Shown here piece by piece: positions 36,834-45,483 of a DNA stretch of 64,000 nucleotides. The notes under the pieces were generated by a model that was not told the DNA's origin, searched no databases, and saw only the letters and a list, made by a program, of their open reading frames with translations. The stretch is from BOG-908 sp963795825 (GTDB lineage: Bacteria > Pseudomonadota > Alphaproteobacteria > Acetobacterales > Acetobacteraceae): positions 1 to 64,000 of the forward strand of contig CAWCIW010000005.1 in NCBI GenBank assembly GCA_963795825.1, written 5' to 3'. The position numbers and the translations under genes were made by a program. How positions within the stretch are numbered: position 1 is the first letter of the stretch; the number at the start of each line of letters is the position of its first letter.

Positions 36834-37015
36834 AAGGAAGAAAGTCGTCCTTTTTCGAGAAAAAGGACCAAAAAGCCTTTGCTCCGACGGGTGCGTCGGC
36901 AGCAACACTGGCGGGGCAGACGTATGCGCCTGCAGGCAGAGCGTAGGCCCTGGGGCAGGCGTCGGAGCGAAAGCTTTTTGGTCCTTTTTCTCGAAAAAAG
37001 ACTGCTTTCTTCCTC
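36834..37015. repeat. Intergenic palindromic repeat, unit 15 (complete)
   Basis: Left hairpin GTCCTTTTTCGAGAAAAAGGAC (36847-36868); right hairpin 36981-37002 with one mismatch (GTCC against AGAC). It separates the glycosyltransferases from murJ. Confidence 0.88.
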
Positions 37016-38552
37016 ATGCGCTTGCCGACGCCCGCGCTGACGTCCGCCGCGCGACACGATGCAGCCCGAGTGCCGCGCCGATCGCGGCGTAGATGCCCAT
37101 CCCGCCCGCCACCAGCAGGCCGAGTGCGATGAACCCGACATGCGTGCCGGGATGCGGCACCAGCGCGTCGCGCGCGGCCCATAGCGCGCCGGCCATCGCG
37201 GCGGTGGCCACGCACATGCGCGCCAGGCGCGACCACAGCATGCGGTCCGGCACCAGGTAGCCTCGGCGCAGCAGGTAGAAGCAGAGCAGGCCCACGTTGA
37301 CCGTCATGGCGATGGTGGTGGCCAGCGGCGGGCCGACATGGCGCAGCGGGTGCATCAGCGCCAGGCTGAGGGCGAGGTTGAGGGCGAGGATGCCGGTGCC
37401 GATCTTTACCGGGGTGGCCATGTCGCCGCGGGCGAAGAAGCCGGGGCCCAGGACTTTGATGAGCACGAAGGCGGGTAGGCCGGCGGCGTAGGCGGCGAGG
37501 GATTGGGCGGAGAGGGTGGCGTCGGCGTGGGTGAACTTGCCGCCTACGAAGAGGACCTGGAGGATCGGGTCGGCGATGATGGAGAGGGCGGCGGCGGCGG
37601 GGAGCGTTAGCAGCATGGCGTATTCGATGGCGCGGTTTAGGGATTCGAGGGCCTGGTCCTGGCGGTTGGCGCCGATCTGTCGGGACAGGAGAGGGAGGAG
37701 TGCGGTGCTGACGGCGGTGCCCAGCCCGCCCAAGGGGAGCTGGTTGATGCGGTCGGCATAATACATGAACGAGACGGATTTCTCGGGGAGGTAGGTGCCG
37801 ATTACGGTGTCGACGGCGAGGCTGAGCTGGGTGATGCCGGCGCCGACCAGGCCGGGCGCCATGCGGGCCAGCAGGAGGCGCATGCGGGGGGTCATGCGCG
37901 GGCGGGGCAGATGCAGGCGCATGCCGCTGCGGCGGACGGCCCAGTAGAGGAGGGCGAGTTGGGCGACGCCGCTGAGCGACACGCCGATTGCCAGCGCGTG
38001 GCCGACGGTGGGGACGAAGGGGACGAGCGCGAACATCGAGGCGATGGCGAAGGCGTTGTAGAGCAGCGGGGCGGCGGCGGCGGCTACGAAGCGGTTCAGC
38101 GCGTTGAGCACGCCGGACAGCAGGGCGGCGAGGCAGATCAGCAGGAGGTAGGGGAAGGCGAGGCGGGCCAGGACTACTGTCAGCTCGAACTTGGCGGGTT
38201 CGTCGGCGAAGCCTGCGGCAATGAGGTGTAGGAAGGGGCGCATGAAGATCTCGCCGAGGATGGTGAGGATCAGGAGCCAAAAGGCGAGGGCGGCGGCGGC
38301 TTCTTCGGTGAATTCTCGGGCTACGTCTTCGCCTTCGGTGACGAGCAGGCCGGAGAAGACGGGGACGAAGGCGGCGTTGAAGGCGCCTTCGCCGAACAGG
38401 CGGCGGAAGAGGTTGGGGAGGCGGTTGGCTACGAAAAAGGCGTCGGAGATGGCGCCGGCACCTAGGAAGCGGGCGATCAGGAGGTCTCGGATCAGGCCGG
38501 CCACGCGGCTGGCCATGGTCCAGCCACCGACGGTTAGAATACCTTTTAACAA
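37014..38552 (-). CDS. murJ: Lipid II flippase MurJ
   Basis: A 512-residue MATE-like membrane protein with 14 predicted helices that flips lipid II for peptidoglycan synthesis. Signatures: TVGGWTMASRVAGLIRDLLI at the N-terminus, FFVANRLPNLFRRLFGEGAF, FVPVFS, SFMYYADRINQLPLGGLGTA, and ALPAAAALSIIADPI-type late helices. The start codon is a TTG at 38552 placed at the inner edge of the palindromic repeat; the next in-frame ATG would remove the conserved N-terminus, so TTG is favoured. It precedes the GT61 genes in the same direction. Confidence 0.93.
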   Translation of the reverse strand: MLKGILTVGGWTMASRVAGLIRDLLIARFLGAGAISDAFFVANRLPNLFRRLFGEGAFNAAFVPVFSGLLVTEGEDVAREFTEEAAAALAFWLLILTILGEIFMRPFLHLIAAGFADEPAKFELTVVLARLAFPYLLLICLAALLSGVLNALNRFVAAAAAPLLYNAFAIASMFALVPFVPTVGHALAIGVSLSGVAQLALLYWAVRRSGMRLHLPRPRMTPRMRLLLARMAPGLVGAGITQLSLAVDTVIGTYLPEKSVSFMYYADRINQLPLGGLGTAVSTALLPLLSRQIGANRQDQALESLNRAIEYAMLLTLPAAAALSIIADPILQVLFVGGKFTHADATLSAQSLAAYAAGLPAFVLIKVLGPGFFARGDMATPVKIGTGILALNLALSLALMHPLRHVGPPLATTIAMTVNVGLLCFYLLRRGYLVPDRMLWSRLARMCVATAAMAGALWAARDALVPHPGTHVGFIALGLLVAGGMGIYAAIGAALGLHRVARRTSARASASA

Positions 38553-38873
38553 GGAAGGAAGACCCTCGTTGAGCGTCTTGCAAAACCCGCCCTGATGGCC
38601 GTCTGACGCGCGTTTTCTGCGCTCCGGTGCTCATGGCCACAGGAGGCCACTCCGCTCCGGTGCTCGAAAGCGCACGCCAGCCAACTCACCATGCCGGGTT
38701 TTGCAAGACGCTCTTTGCCGAACATGCGGAGCGCTTTTGCTGTGATGCCTGCGGTGAGGCGCGCGCCGCTTTTGCAAGCCGATGCAGTCGCACGTTGGGC
38801 GCGGGTCTGGGTGCAGGCGGGAAGTAAGAGTTCTTTGCTTCTTTTTCGCAAAAAAGACGGCCTTTCTTGCTTA
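38549..38873. repeat. Composite repeat region: unit 16 with a nested palindrome
   Basis: The right arm of the common family (hairpin about 38838-38859, inner GTGATGCCTGCGG, centre TGCAAGCCGATGCAGTCGCA) is preceded not by its left hairpin but by a different 143-bp palindromic element. The right edge TTGCTTA supplies the TAA stop of gpsA. Confidence 0.85.
38571..38713. repeat. Second palindromic element (143 bp)
   Basis: GAGCGTCTTGCAAAACCCG (38571-38589) is a perfect 19-bp inverted match of 38695-38713. Inside, CGCTCCGGTGCTC occurs twice in direct orientation (38620-38632 and 38653-38665), around a small GGCC-based hairpin. It replaces the left hairpin of unit 16. It looks like a MITE; no second copy is in the window. 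Confidence 0.75.
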
Positions 38874-39790
38874 CTCATCGCGCACCGGTCGGCTCATCAG
38901 GCGCTCCAGGGCTTTTGCTACGGACAGGTGGCCTGCCAGGAGGTCGGCCACGGCGGCGCAGATCGGCAGTTCCGTGCCGGCGGCGCGGGCTACCAGGGCG
39001 GGGGCTGTGGCCACCCCTTCTACCACGCCGGCGTCGGTCGGGGCCTCGGCGCGGCCGAGGGATACGCCATAGGCGAAGTTGCGGCTGCCGGGGCCGGTGC
39101 AGGTCAGCACGAGGTCACCGAGGCCGGATAGGCCGGCGACGGTTTCGGCTCGGCCGCCCTGGGCTACGATCAGGCGGGAGAGTTCGGCGAGGCCGCGGGT
39201 GATTAGGGCGGCGCGGGCGTTTTCGCCGAGGCCGGCGCCCATCACTATGCCGGCGGCTATGGCGATCACGTTTTTGGCTGCGCCGCCAAGTTGGGCTCCT
39301 GTCGGGTCATCGTTGCCATAGAGCCGGAAGCTGGGAGTCCCGAGAAGCCCTGTCAGCTTGGCGCGCAGGGCGGGGTCGGTGGCGGCGAGGACGGCGGCGG
39401 CTGGGTGGCCGGCGGCGATGCCGGCGGCGAAGTTTGGGCCAGTCAGGATGGCGGCCTGGTGGGTGGGGTGGGTGTCGGCGAGGACTTCGAGGGGGAGGCG
39501 GCCGGTGGTGGTTTCGATGCCTTTGCAGCAGATCACGAGCGGGCCGGCTGCGTGGAGCGAGCGCAGGGTTTCGCGGAGGTGTTGCATCGGGATCGCGAGG
39601 AGGGTGGCGTCGGCGGACGCGGGCGCGGTCGTGGCGAGGGCGACGGTAGCGGCAGGCCGAAGCCCGGCAGCCGGGCGGCGATGCGCCCGTGCGGGCGGGT
39701 GACGAGGGTTACGGCGAGGCCGGCGCGCGCGGCGTGGATGGCCAGCGCAGTGCCCCAGGCGCCAGCCCCGATGATTGTGACGCTAAACAC
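38871..39790 (-). pseudogene. gpsA: Glycerol-3-phosphate dehydrogenase [NAD(P)+], frameshifted
   Basis: The GTG at 39790 opens the Rossmann start VTIIGAGAWGTALAIHAARA. In the second frame come IPMQHLRETLRSL, ILTGPNFAAGIAAGHP, GGAAKNVIAIAAGIVMGAGL and GLGDLVLTCTGPGSRNF, all classical GpsA motifs (catalytic Lys in KNV). The shift lies around 39645-39665, and the segment there is a little shorter than usual, so a small deletion is also possible. It makes sn-glycerol 3-phosphate for phospholipids and is normally indispensable. It lies in the tsaD-gpsA neighbourhood typical of alphaproteobacteria. Confidence 0.87.
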
Positions 39791-39825
39791 GATCCACGAG
39801 TCCCAGCCCCGCGTGTTGTCCGCCG

Positions 39826-39897
39826 GTCCGCGACAGCACCCCCAAAAGTCTTTTGCTTCTTTTCTTCAGAAAAGAAGGCCTTGCCTTGCTTTGCCTC
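39826..39897. repeat. Intergenic palindromic repeat, unit 17 (right arm only)
   Basis: GTCCGCGACAGCACCCCCAAAAG, then hairpin CTTCTTTTCTTCAGAAAAGAAG (39856-39877). Located between gpsA and rlmJ. Confidence 0.83.
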
Positions 39898-40714
39898 ACT
39901 CATCGCAAAGCCGCGTCAATGCCGTCCCCTGACCCGGCTCCCCGTCACCAAGCCGATCGAGCAGTGCCGCGAGTATAGGCTCCATCTCCACTTCGAAGCG
40001 GAAGGGCGGGTTCACCACCAGCAGCCCGCTGCCGTTCAGCCGCGCCGCGTCGAGGGGTTCGCGCAGGAAGAGCTCGGCGGTGACGACGTCGCGCAGGCCG
40101 GCGGACTGGATGGCGGCGTGCAGCGCGCGGACGGGGGCGCGGTGTTTGATCGGGTACCAGGCGAGGATGATTCCGGGGGGGAAGCGGCGGTGGGCGGCGG
40201 CGATGCCGGCGAGGAGGCGGTCGTATTCGTCGGGGGCTTCGTAGGGGGGATCTATGAGGGTCAGGCCGCGGCGTTCGGGAGGTGGGAGGAAGGCGTTGAT
40301 GGCTTCGTAGCCGTCGCGCTGGTGGGTGGCGATCTGGGGGTGGGCGCGGAAGTTCTGGCGCAGTTCGGCGGCGTCCTCGGGGTGGAGTTCGCAGGCGATG
40401 GCGCGGTCGGCCGGGCGGAGCAGGGCGGCGATTATGGCGGGGGAGCCGGGGTAGAGGCCGGTTTCGTGGATTACGGCGATGTAGTCGGCTAGGGCGGGTG
40501 GGGGATCGTCGTAGAGGCGGAAGATGCCGCGGGCGGCCTCCCCGGTGCGGCGGGCGGGGATGTCGTCGAGGTCGTAGCGTCCGGTTCCGGCGTGGGTGTC
40601 GAGCACGAAGAAGGGTTTGGGTTTGCGGGCGAGGGCGCGGAGGATCCAGACGAGGGTTGCGTGTTTGAGGCAGTCGGCGGCGTTGCCTGCGTGGTAGGCG
40701 TGGCGGTAGTTCAC
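39896..40714 (-). CDS. rlmJ: 23S rRNA (adenine2030-N6)-methyltransferase
   Basis: A 272-residue RlmJ. It starts VNYRHAYHAGNAADCLKHAT, the hallmark N-terminus; the SAM-binding part has FFVLDTHAGTGRYDL and the catalytic motif is LTLIDPPYE (DPPY). WYPIKHRAPVRAL and GSGLLVVNPPF complete the pattern. It methylates A2030 of 23S rRNA. The GTG at 40714 overlaps the tsaD stop (GTGA), so it is translated with tsaD. Confidence 0.95.
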   Translation of the reverse strand: MNYRHAYHAGNAADCLKHATLVWILRALARKPKPFFVLDTHAGTGRYDLDDIPARRTGEAARGIFRLYDDPPPALADYIAVIHETGLYPGSPAIIAALLRPADRAIACELHPEDAAELRQNFRAHPQIATHQRDGYEAINAFLPPPERRGLTLIDPPYEAPDEYDRLLAGIAAAHRRFPPGIILAWYPIKHRAPVRALHAAIQSAGLRDVVTAELFLREPLDAARLNGSGLLVVNPPFRFEVEMEPILAALLDRLGDGEPGQGTALTRLCDE

Positions 40715-41751
40715 TGCAGGGTATCCAGCGGCCAGCGGGGGCGTGGGGGGGCGGCGGGGTCGCCGGCGCGGCCCAGGCGCAGGCGTTCTATGCCGGTCCA
40801 GGCGACCATCACGGCGTTGTCGCCGCACAGGCGTAGGGGTGGGGCGGCGAGGCGGATACCGCGCGCGGTGGTCAGGGCGGCGAGGCGGGTGCGTATCGCC
40901 TGGTTGGCGGCGACGCCGCCGGCGACCACCAGGAGGGTGGCTTCCGGCATCATGTCGAGCGCGTGGGTGATGCGATCGGCGAGCACGTCGGTTACGGCGG
41001 CCTGGAAGCTGGCGGCGATGTCGGCGGCGTCGTGCGCGGGGAGCGGGCCCGGGGGGTAGGCGGCGACCAGGTTGGCCACCGCGGTTTTCAGGCCGGAGAA
41101 GCTGAAGTCGCAGCCCGGGCGGCCCAGCAGGGGGCGCGGGAGGCGGAAGCGGGTGGGGTCGCCGCGAGCGGCCAGGCGTTCGAGGGCGGGGCCGCCTGGC
41201 CAGCCGAGGCCCAGCAGTTTGGCGGATTTGTCGAAGGCTTCGCCGACCGCGTCGTCGATGGTGCCGCCGAGGCGGCGGTAGGCGCCGACGCCCGTCACGG
41301 CCACGCATTGGCAGTGCCCGCCTGAGACGAGCAGGAGGAGGTAGGGGAAGGGGGCGCCGCCTTCGGTGAGGCCGGGCAGGCGGGCGGTGAGCGCGTGGGC
41401 TTCGAGGTGGTTCACCGGCACGAAGGGGATCTGGGCGGCCATCGCGATGCCGCGGCCGAGGCCGGCGCCGACGATCAGGCCGCCGATCAGGCCGGGGCCG
41501 GCGGTGGCCGCCACAGCGCCAAGCTGCGCGCATGCCAGGCCTGCGTTGTGCAACACGCCGCGCACGAGGGCGGGGAGGTGGGCGAGGTGGGCGCGGGCGG
41601 CGATTTCGGGGACGACGCCGCCGAAGGCCGCGTGATCCTGCTGGCTCAGCACGGCTTCGGCGAGGATTTCGCCGTCGGCGGAGAGGATGGCGGCGGCGGT
41701 TTCGTCGCAGCTCGTCTCGATGCCGAGAACGGGGGCGTGGGGCTGCATCAT
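40711..41751 (-). CDS. tsaD: tRNA N6-adenosine threonylcarbamoyltransferase
   Basis: A 346-residue TsaD, the ASKHA-fold subunit that transfers threonylcarbamoyl to A37 of ANN-decoding tRNAs, with TsaB/TsaE. Motifs: LGIETSCDETAAA at the start, GPGLIGGLIVG, LLLLVSGGHCQC, DDAVGEAFDKSAKLLGLGWP, DFSFSGLKTAV, VAGGVAANQ and CGDNAVMVA near the end. It is divergent from hemC across 244 bp, the standard alphaproteobacterial arrangement. Confidence 0.96.
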   Translation of the reverse strand: MMQPHAPVLGIETSCDETAAAILSADGEILAEAVLSQQDHAAFGGVVPEIAARAHLAHLPALVRGVLHNAGLACAQLGAVAATAGPGLIGGLIVGAGLGRGIAMAAQIPFVPVNHLEAHALTARLPGLTEGGAPFPYLLLLVSGGHCQCVAVTGVGAYRRLGGTIDDAVGEAFDKSAKLLGLGWPGGPALERLAARGDPTRFRLPRPLLGRPGCDFSFSGLKTAVANLVAAYPPGPLPAHDAADIAASFQAAVTDVLADRITHALDMMPEATLLVVAGGVAANQAIRTRLAALTTARGIRLAAPPLRLCGDNAVMVAWTGIERLRLGRAGDPAAPPRPRWPLDTLQ

Positions 41752-41790
41752 GGCGTGGCCCTGGCGGAATTCGCGAGCGGACTACATGCG

Positions 41791-41848
41791 AGGGAAGCAA
41801 GGCCTTCTTTTTTGAAAAAAAGAAGCAAAAAACTTTTGTTGTGACGTT
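41791..41848. repeat. Intergenic palindromic repeat, unit 18 (left arm only)
   Basis: GGAAGCAAGGC followed by hairpin CTTCTTTTTTGAAAAAAAGAAG (41804-41825), CAAAAAACTTTTG and GTGACG. It lies in the divergent tsaD/hemC gap, just upstream of tsaD. Confidence 0.85.
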
Positions 41849-41995
41849 GCTGCCGGGGCTTCGGTGTTTTTTGGGACATTGGGCTGGTGGATACGAGGCG
41901 CAGGTGTTTTCCTGCATTCTGTTGCAAAAGCCGTTTGATTTTTCTTTGCCGTCCCGGCTCTTCCCACACCATGTGCCGGGTAATAGGACACTCTG

Positions 41996-43066
41996 ATGAC
42001 CGCCGCCCACCCCCTTCCTGCCGCGCTGATCTTCAACGAGGGTCGTTGCCCGGTGCCGGCCCGGCCGGATACGCCCCGCGTGGGCCCGCATGGGCGCCGG
42101 CCGCTGCCGTTGCGCATCGGCAGCCGGGCCTCGCCGCTGGCGCTGGTGCAGACCCGCGCGTTCCTGAGCCAGGTCGCGCATTTCTGCCCGCTGCTGCGGA
42201 TGATGGGCGATATCGACGATACGCCGGTGTTCGTGGAGCACGCGATACGAACCACCGGCGACGCGGTGCAGAACCGCAGGCTGGCGGAGATCGGCGGCAA
42301 GGGGTTGTTCGCCAAGGAGATACACGAGGCGCTGGCGGACGGCCGCATCGACATGGCGGTGCACAGCCTGAAGGACCTGGAGACCGCGCTGCCGCCGGGC
42401 ATCGTGCTGGCTTGCACGCTGACGCGCGAGGATGCGCGCGACGTGCTGATCCTGCCGCGCGACGGCAGGCTGCCGGACCAAGCGGACCCGTTCGCCACGA
42501 TCGCGCAGGGCGCGCTGGTCGGCACCGCATCGGTACGGCGGCAGGCGCAGATGCTGCACCTCCGGCCGGACCTCGCGATGGGGCTGATACGCGGCAACGT
42601 GCAAACCCGGCTGGAGCGCATCGCGCGCGGGGATTTCGCGGCCACGCTGCTGGCGCTGGCCGGGCTGCGCCGGCTGGGGCTGGACGAGCAGGCCAGCGTG
42701 ATCCTGCATCCGGAGATCATGGTGCCGTCGGCCGGGCAGGGGATCGTGGGGGTGACGATACGCGAGTCCGACGAGGAGCTGCGGGCGTTGCTGGCGAGCA
42801 TCGAGGACCCGGTGGCGCGCGCGGTGAGCACGGCGGAGCGCTCGATGCTGGCGGTGCTGGACGGGAGTTGCCACACGCCGATCGGCGGGCATGCGCGGGT
42901 AAGGTCGGACGGGACGCTGCGGCTGACCGGGCTGGTGGCTAGCGAGGATGGGCGGTTCCTGTTGAAGCGCAGCGTGGATGGGGCGCTGGCGGATGCGGCG
43001 CTGATGGGGACGGAGCTTGGGGCCAGTTTGCGGGCGGATAGTCCGGAGTCGTTGTTCGTGGAGTGA
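41996..43066 (+). CDS. hemC: Porphobilinogen deaminase (hydroxymethylbilane synthase)
   Basis: A 356-residue enzyme that joins four porphobilinogens into hydroxymethylbilane. Markers: LRIGSRASPLALVQT, RTTGDAVQNRRLAEIGGKGL, KEIHEALADGRIDMAVHSLK, GTASVRRQAQM, IRGNVQTRL and the dipyrromethane-cofactor cysteine in LDGSCHTPIGGHA. It has an N-terminal extension of about 37 residues before the usual start; a later start is conceivable. hemD follows after one palindromic repeat. Confidence 0.95.
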   Translation: MTAAHPLPAALIFNEGRCPVPARPDTPRVGPHGRRPLPLRIGSRASPLALVQTRAFLSQVAHFCPLLRMMGDIDDTPVFVEHAIRTTGDAVQNRRLAEIGGKGLFAKEIHEALADGRIDMAVHSLKDLETALPPGIVLACTLTREDARDVLILPRDGRLPDQADPFATIAQGALVGTASVRRQAQMLHLRPDLAMGLIRGNVQTRLERIARGDFAATLLALAGLRRLGLDEQASVILHPEIMVPSAGQGIVGVTIRESDEELRALLASIEDPVARAVSTAERSMLAVLDGSCHTPIGGHARVRSDGTLRLTGLVASEDGRFLLKRSVDGALADAALMGTELGASLRADSPESLFVE

Positions 43067-43069
43067 GGG

Positions 43070-43254
43070 CCAGGCAAGGCAAGCAGTCCTCTTTTGAAAA
43101 AAAGGACCAAAAAACTTTTGCTCCCCCGGGTGCATTCGGGTGTGCGCTGGTTCTGCCGGTCGCGCTTTGGCAGGATCGGCGCAGGCCTCGGTGCAGGCGG
43201 GGAGCAAAAGCTTTTTGGTCCTTTTTCTCGAAAAAGGACTGCTTCCTTGCTTAC
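43070..43254. repeat. Intergenic palindromic repeat, unit 19 (complete, overlaps hemD start)
   Basis: Left hairpin with one mismatch at 43086-43107; right hairpin GTCCTTTTTCTCGAAAAAGGAC at 43218-43239. AAAAAGGAC of the right stem could serve as a Shine-Dalgarno eight bases before a TTG start at 43247. Confidence 0.9.
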
Positions 43255-43939
43255 GCTTACCGGTCCGCGCTCCGTCCTGATCACCAGAGCCGAGGGCCAC
43301 TCGGAGGCTCTGCGCCTGCGCCATCTTGGCTTTACGCCCCTGGCCGCCCCCCTCTTCCGGGTGATCGCGCGGCCGGTCAGCGCGCCGCCGGAGGTTCAGG
43401 CCGTGCTGGTGACCAGCCGCAACGCGCTCGCAGGATTGGCGCCGTTTGCCGGGAAGCTGCTGGCGGTGGGCGATGCCACGGCGGCGCAGGCGGTGGCGCG
43501 GGGGTTCAGCGACGTGGAGAGCGCGGCCGGGGATGCCGTGGCGCTGGCGGCGCTGGCGGCGCGCCGGCTCGATCCGGCGGCAGGGCCGGTGGTTCTGGCG
43601 ACGGGCGCAGGGCAGGGCCACGCGCTGGCGGCGGATCTGCGCGGCCGCGGGTTTCGCGTGATCCGGCGGGTGTGCTACGCGACGCATCCGGTGCGCCGTT
43701 TTCCGGACCAGGCCCAGATCGCCCTGCGATCGGGCGCGCTGCACGCCATCCTGTTCCTGTCGGCGGAAACCGCTGCCTGTTTCGTGCGTCTTTTGCCACC
43801 GGAGTGCAACGACATGCTGGCGTCCGTGAAAGCCCTGGCGATCGGGAAGACCACGGCTGACGCCCTTGGCGGATTGCCCTGGCTGGCTGTAAGCCGCGCG
43901 GCGACTCCCACTCTCGACGGTGTATTGGCCCTGCTATGA
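43247..43939 (+). CDS. hemD: Uroporphyrinogen-III synthase
   Basis: About 230 residues. GPRSVLITRAEGHSEALRLR, VQAVLVTSRNAL, LLAVGDATAAQA, VVLATGAGQGHALAADLRGRG-type strand and HAILFLSAETA match the HemD two-domain fold, which closes hydroxymethylbilane with D-ring inversion. There is no ATG before the conserved start; a TTG at 43247 in the edge of the palindromic repeat, preceded by the AAAGGAC of the repeat stem, is the best start. The end overlaps the next gene by four bases (ATGA). Confidence 0.88.
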   Translation: MLTLTGPRSVLITRAEGHSEALRLRHLGFTPLAAPLFRVIARPVSAPPEVQAVLVTSRNALAGLAPFAGKLLAVGDATAAQAVARGFSDVESAAGDAVALAALAARRLDPAAGPVVLATGAGQGHALAADLRGRGFRVIRRVCYATHPVRRFPDQAQIALRSGALHAILFLSAETAACFVRLLPPECNDMLASVKALAIGKTTADALGGLPWLAVSRAATPTLDGVLALL

Positions 43940-45483
43940 GCGATCACGATACTGACGCGGCCGGCTCGGAGCCGCGCCGAAATCTGTTCGAGCCTGCGCC
44001 GGTGATCGATCACCAGGGCGATGTGTCGCCGCCTCCGGTGGTGGTGCGGCGCGGTGGGACGCCGTTGTGGTTCACCCTGCTGCTGACCGCCGGCCTGGGC
44101 GGGGCGGGGTATTATGGCTGGACGCATCCGGCGCCGGATGCGGTGGTGGCTGGTGCTGCGGGCGGGCCGACGGCGACGCAGGGGTTGTCGGCGCGGCTGG
44201 ATGCGCTGGAGAAGCGCGACGGGGCTGTGGCGAGCGAGGCGGCCACCGCGCTGGCGCGTCGGATGGATGATCTGTCGGGCCGGGTGGACGGGGTTTCCGG
44301 CAAGGTGGCGCAGCTCGAGGCGCAGTCCGCCAAAATGGCCGAGATCGCGGCGCAGAAGGCGCCGCCGGCCGATGGTGGGGCACCGGCGCCGGATCATACG
44401 GCGCAGGAGGTGGCCGGGCTGGTGGCGCAGCAGGAGGCGGCGGACCGTGGCAAGGCGGGGGTGCCGGAAGGCGATGTGAAGGTGGCGCTGGACGCGATGG
44501 ACCAGCGTTTGTCCAAGCTGGAAGCGGCGGCGCCGGACGCGAAGGCGGGTGCCGACGTGGCGGCGTTGGGCGACCGGGTTGCCAAGCTCGAGCAGGCGGC
44601 CGGCCAGCCGGATGCGGCGGGCAAGGCGCCGGCGGGCGATGCGGCGGCCCTGGCGTCGCTGGGCGACCGGGTGGGCAGGCTGGAGCAGGCGGTCGGACAG
44701 ACGGATGCGTTGGCAAAGGCGCAGGCTGGCGATGCGGCGACCCTGGCGTCGTTGAGCGACCGGCTGGGCAGGCTGGAGCAGGCGGCGGGGCAGTCGGATG
44801 CGGCGGCCAAGGCGCAGGCCGGCGATGCGGTGACCCTGGCGGCGTTGGGCGACCGGCTGGGCAAACTGGAGCAGGCGACGGGGCAAATTCAGGCGCAGGA
44901 CGAAGCCGCCCAGAAGACGCAGGCGACCGACTCGCAGACCCTGGCGGCGCTGGACGGGCGTATCGGCAAGCTGGAGCAGGGGGCCGGCCAGGCGCAGGGC
45001 GCGGCGGTCGGGGCGGCGAAGGATGCGACGCGCGCGATACAGCTCGAGGCGGCCGCGGCGGCTTTGCAGGCGGGCCAGCCTCTGGGCGCGGTGCCCGGGG
45101 CGCCGCCGGCCTTGGCGCGCTATGCCACCGTGGCGCCGCCGACCGAATCCGAACTGCGCGCCGATTATCCGCGGGTGGCCGATGCGGCGCGCGCGGTGAG
45201 CCAGCCGGGCACTGCCAACCGCTCGTTCTTCGACCGCGCCCTGGCGCGGCTGCAGCAGAGCGTGGTGGTGCGGCAGGGTGATCACGTTGTGGTCGGCGAC
45301 CCGGCGGCCGGGGTGCTGGCGCGGGCGCAGACGAGCGTGGCCGCCGGCGACCTTAAGGGCGCGGCAGATACGTTGGGGGCGCTTAGCGGCGCTTCGGCGG
45401 ATGCGGTAAAGCCGTGGGTGTCGCAGGTGCGGGCGCTGCTCGAAGCGCGGGCTGCGCTGGCCGCGATGGCGGCGCACGGCTGA
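43936..45483 (+). CDS. Mitofilin-like inner-membrane protein
   Basis: A 515-residue protein encoded directly after hemD, the position of the alphaproteobacterial COG4223/mitofilin (MICOS Mic60-like) protein. It has a cytosolic N-terminus, one helix (TPLWFTLLLTAGLGGAGYYG), a long coiled-coil region with five 31-residue repeats (consensus ALGDRLGKLEQAAGQ), and a C-terminal domain with ARAVSQPGTANRSFFDRAL. Mic60-like proteins shape intracytoplasmic membranes. The name rests on position and architecture more than on sequence signatures. Confidence 0.75.
   Translation: MSDHDTDAAGSEPRRNLFEPAPVIDHQGDVSPPPVVVRRGGTPLWFTLLLTAGLGGAGYYGWTHPAPDAVVAGAAGGPTATQGLSARLDALEKRDGAVASEAATALARRMDDLSGRVDGVSGKVAQLEAQSAKMAEIAAQKAPPADGGAPAPDHTAQEVAGLVAQQEAADRGKAGVPEGDVKVALDAMDQRLSKLEAAAPDAKAGADVAALGDRVAKLEQAAGQPDAAGKAPAGDAAALASLGDRVGRLEQAVGQTDALAKAQAGDAATLASLSDRLGRLEQAAGQSDAAAKAQAGDAVTLAALGDRLGKLEQATGQIQAQDEAAQKTQATDSQTLAALDGRIGKLEQGAGQAQGAAVGAAKDATRAIQLEAAAAALQAGQPLGAVPGAPPALARYATVAPPTESELRADYPRVADAARAVSQPGTANRSFFDRALARLQQSVVVRQGDHVVVGDPAAGVLARAQTSVAAGDLKGAADTLGALSGASADAVKPWVSQVRALLEARAALAAMAAHG
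44548..45012 (+). repeat. Tandem 93-bp coding repeats
   Basis: Five successive 31-codon units in the mitofilin-like gene; units 2-4 begin at 44641, 44734 and 44827 and are nearly identical in wording (LGDRLGRLEQA ... KAQAGDA). The outer units are more diverged. Confidence 0.8.

Noticed and set aside
39896..43744. A very long minus-strand open frame of 1282 codons across rlmJ, tsaD and hemC
   Set aside because: Only its last 272 codons are rlmJ. The rest is the antisense or shifted reading of tsaD and hemC and is Arg/Pro-rich without family features; high GC makes such open frames common.
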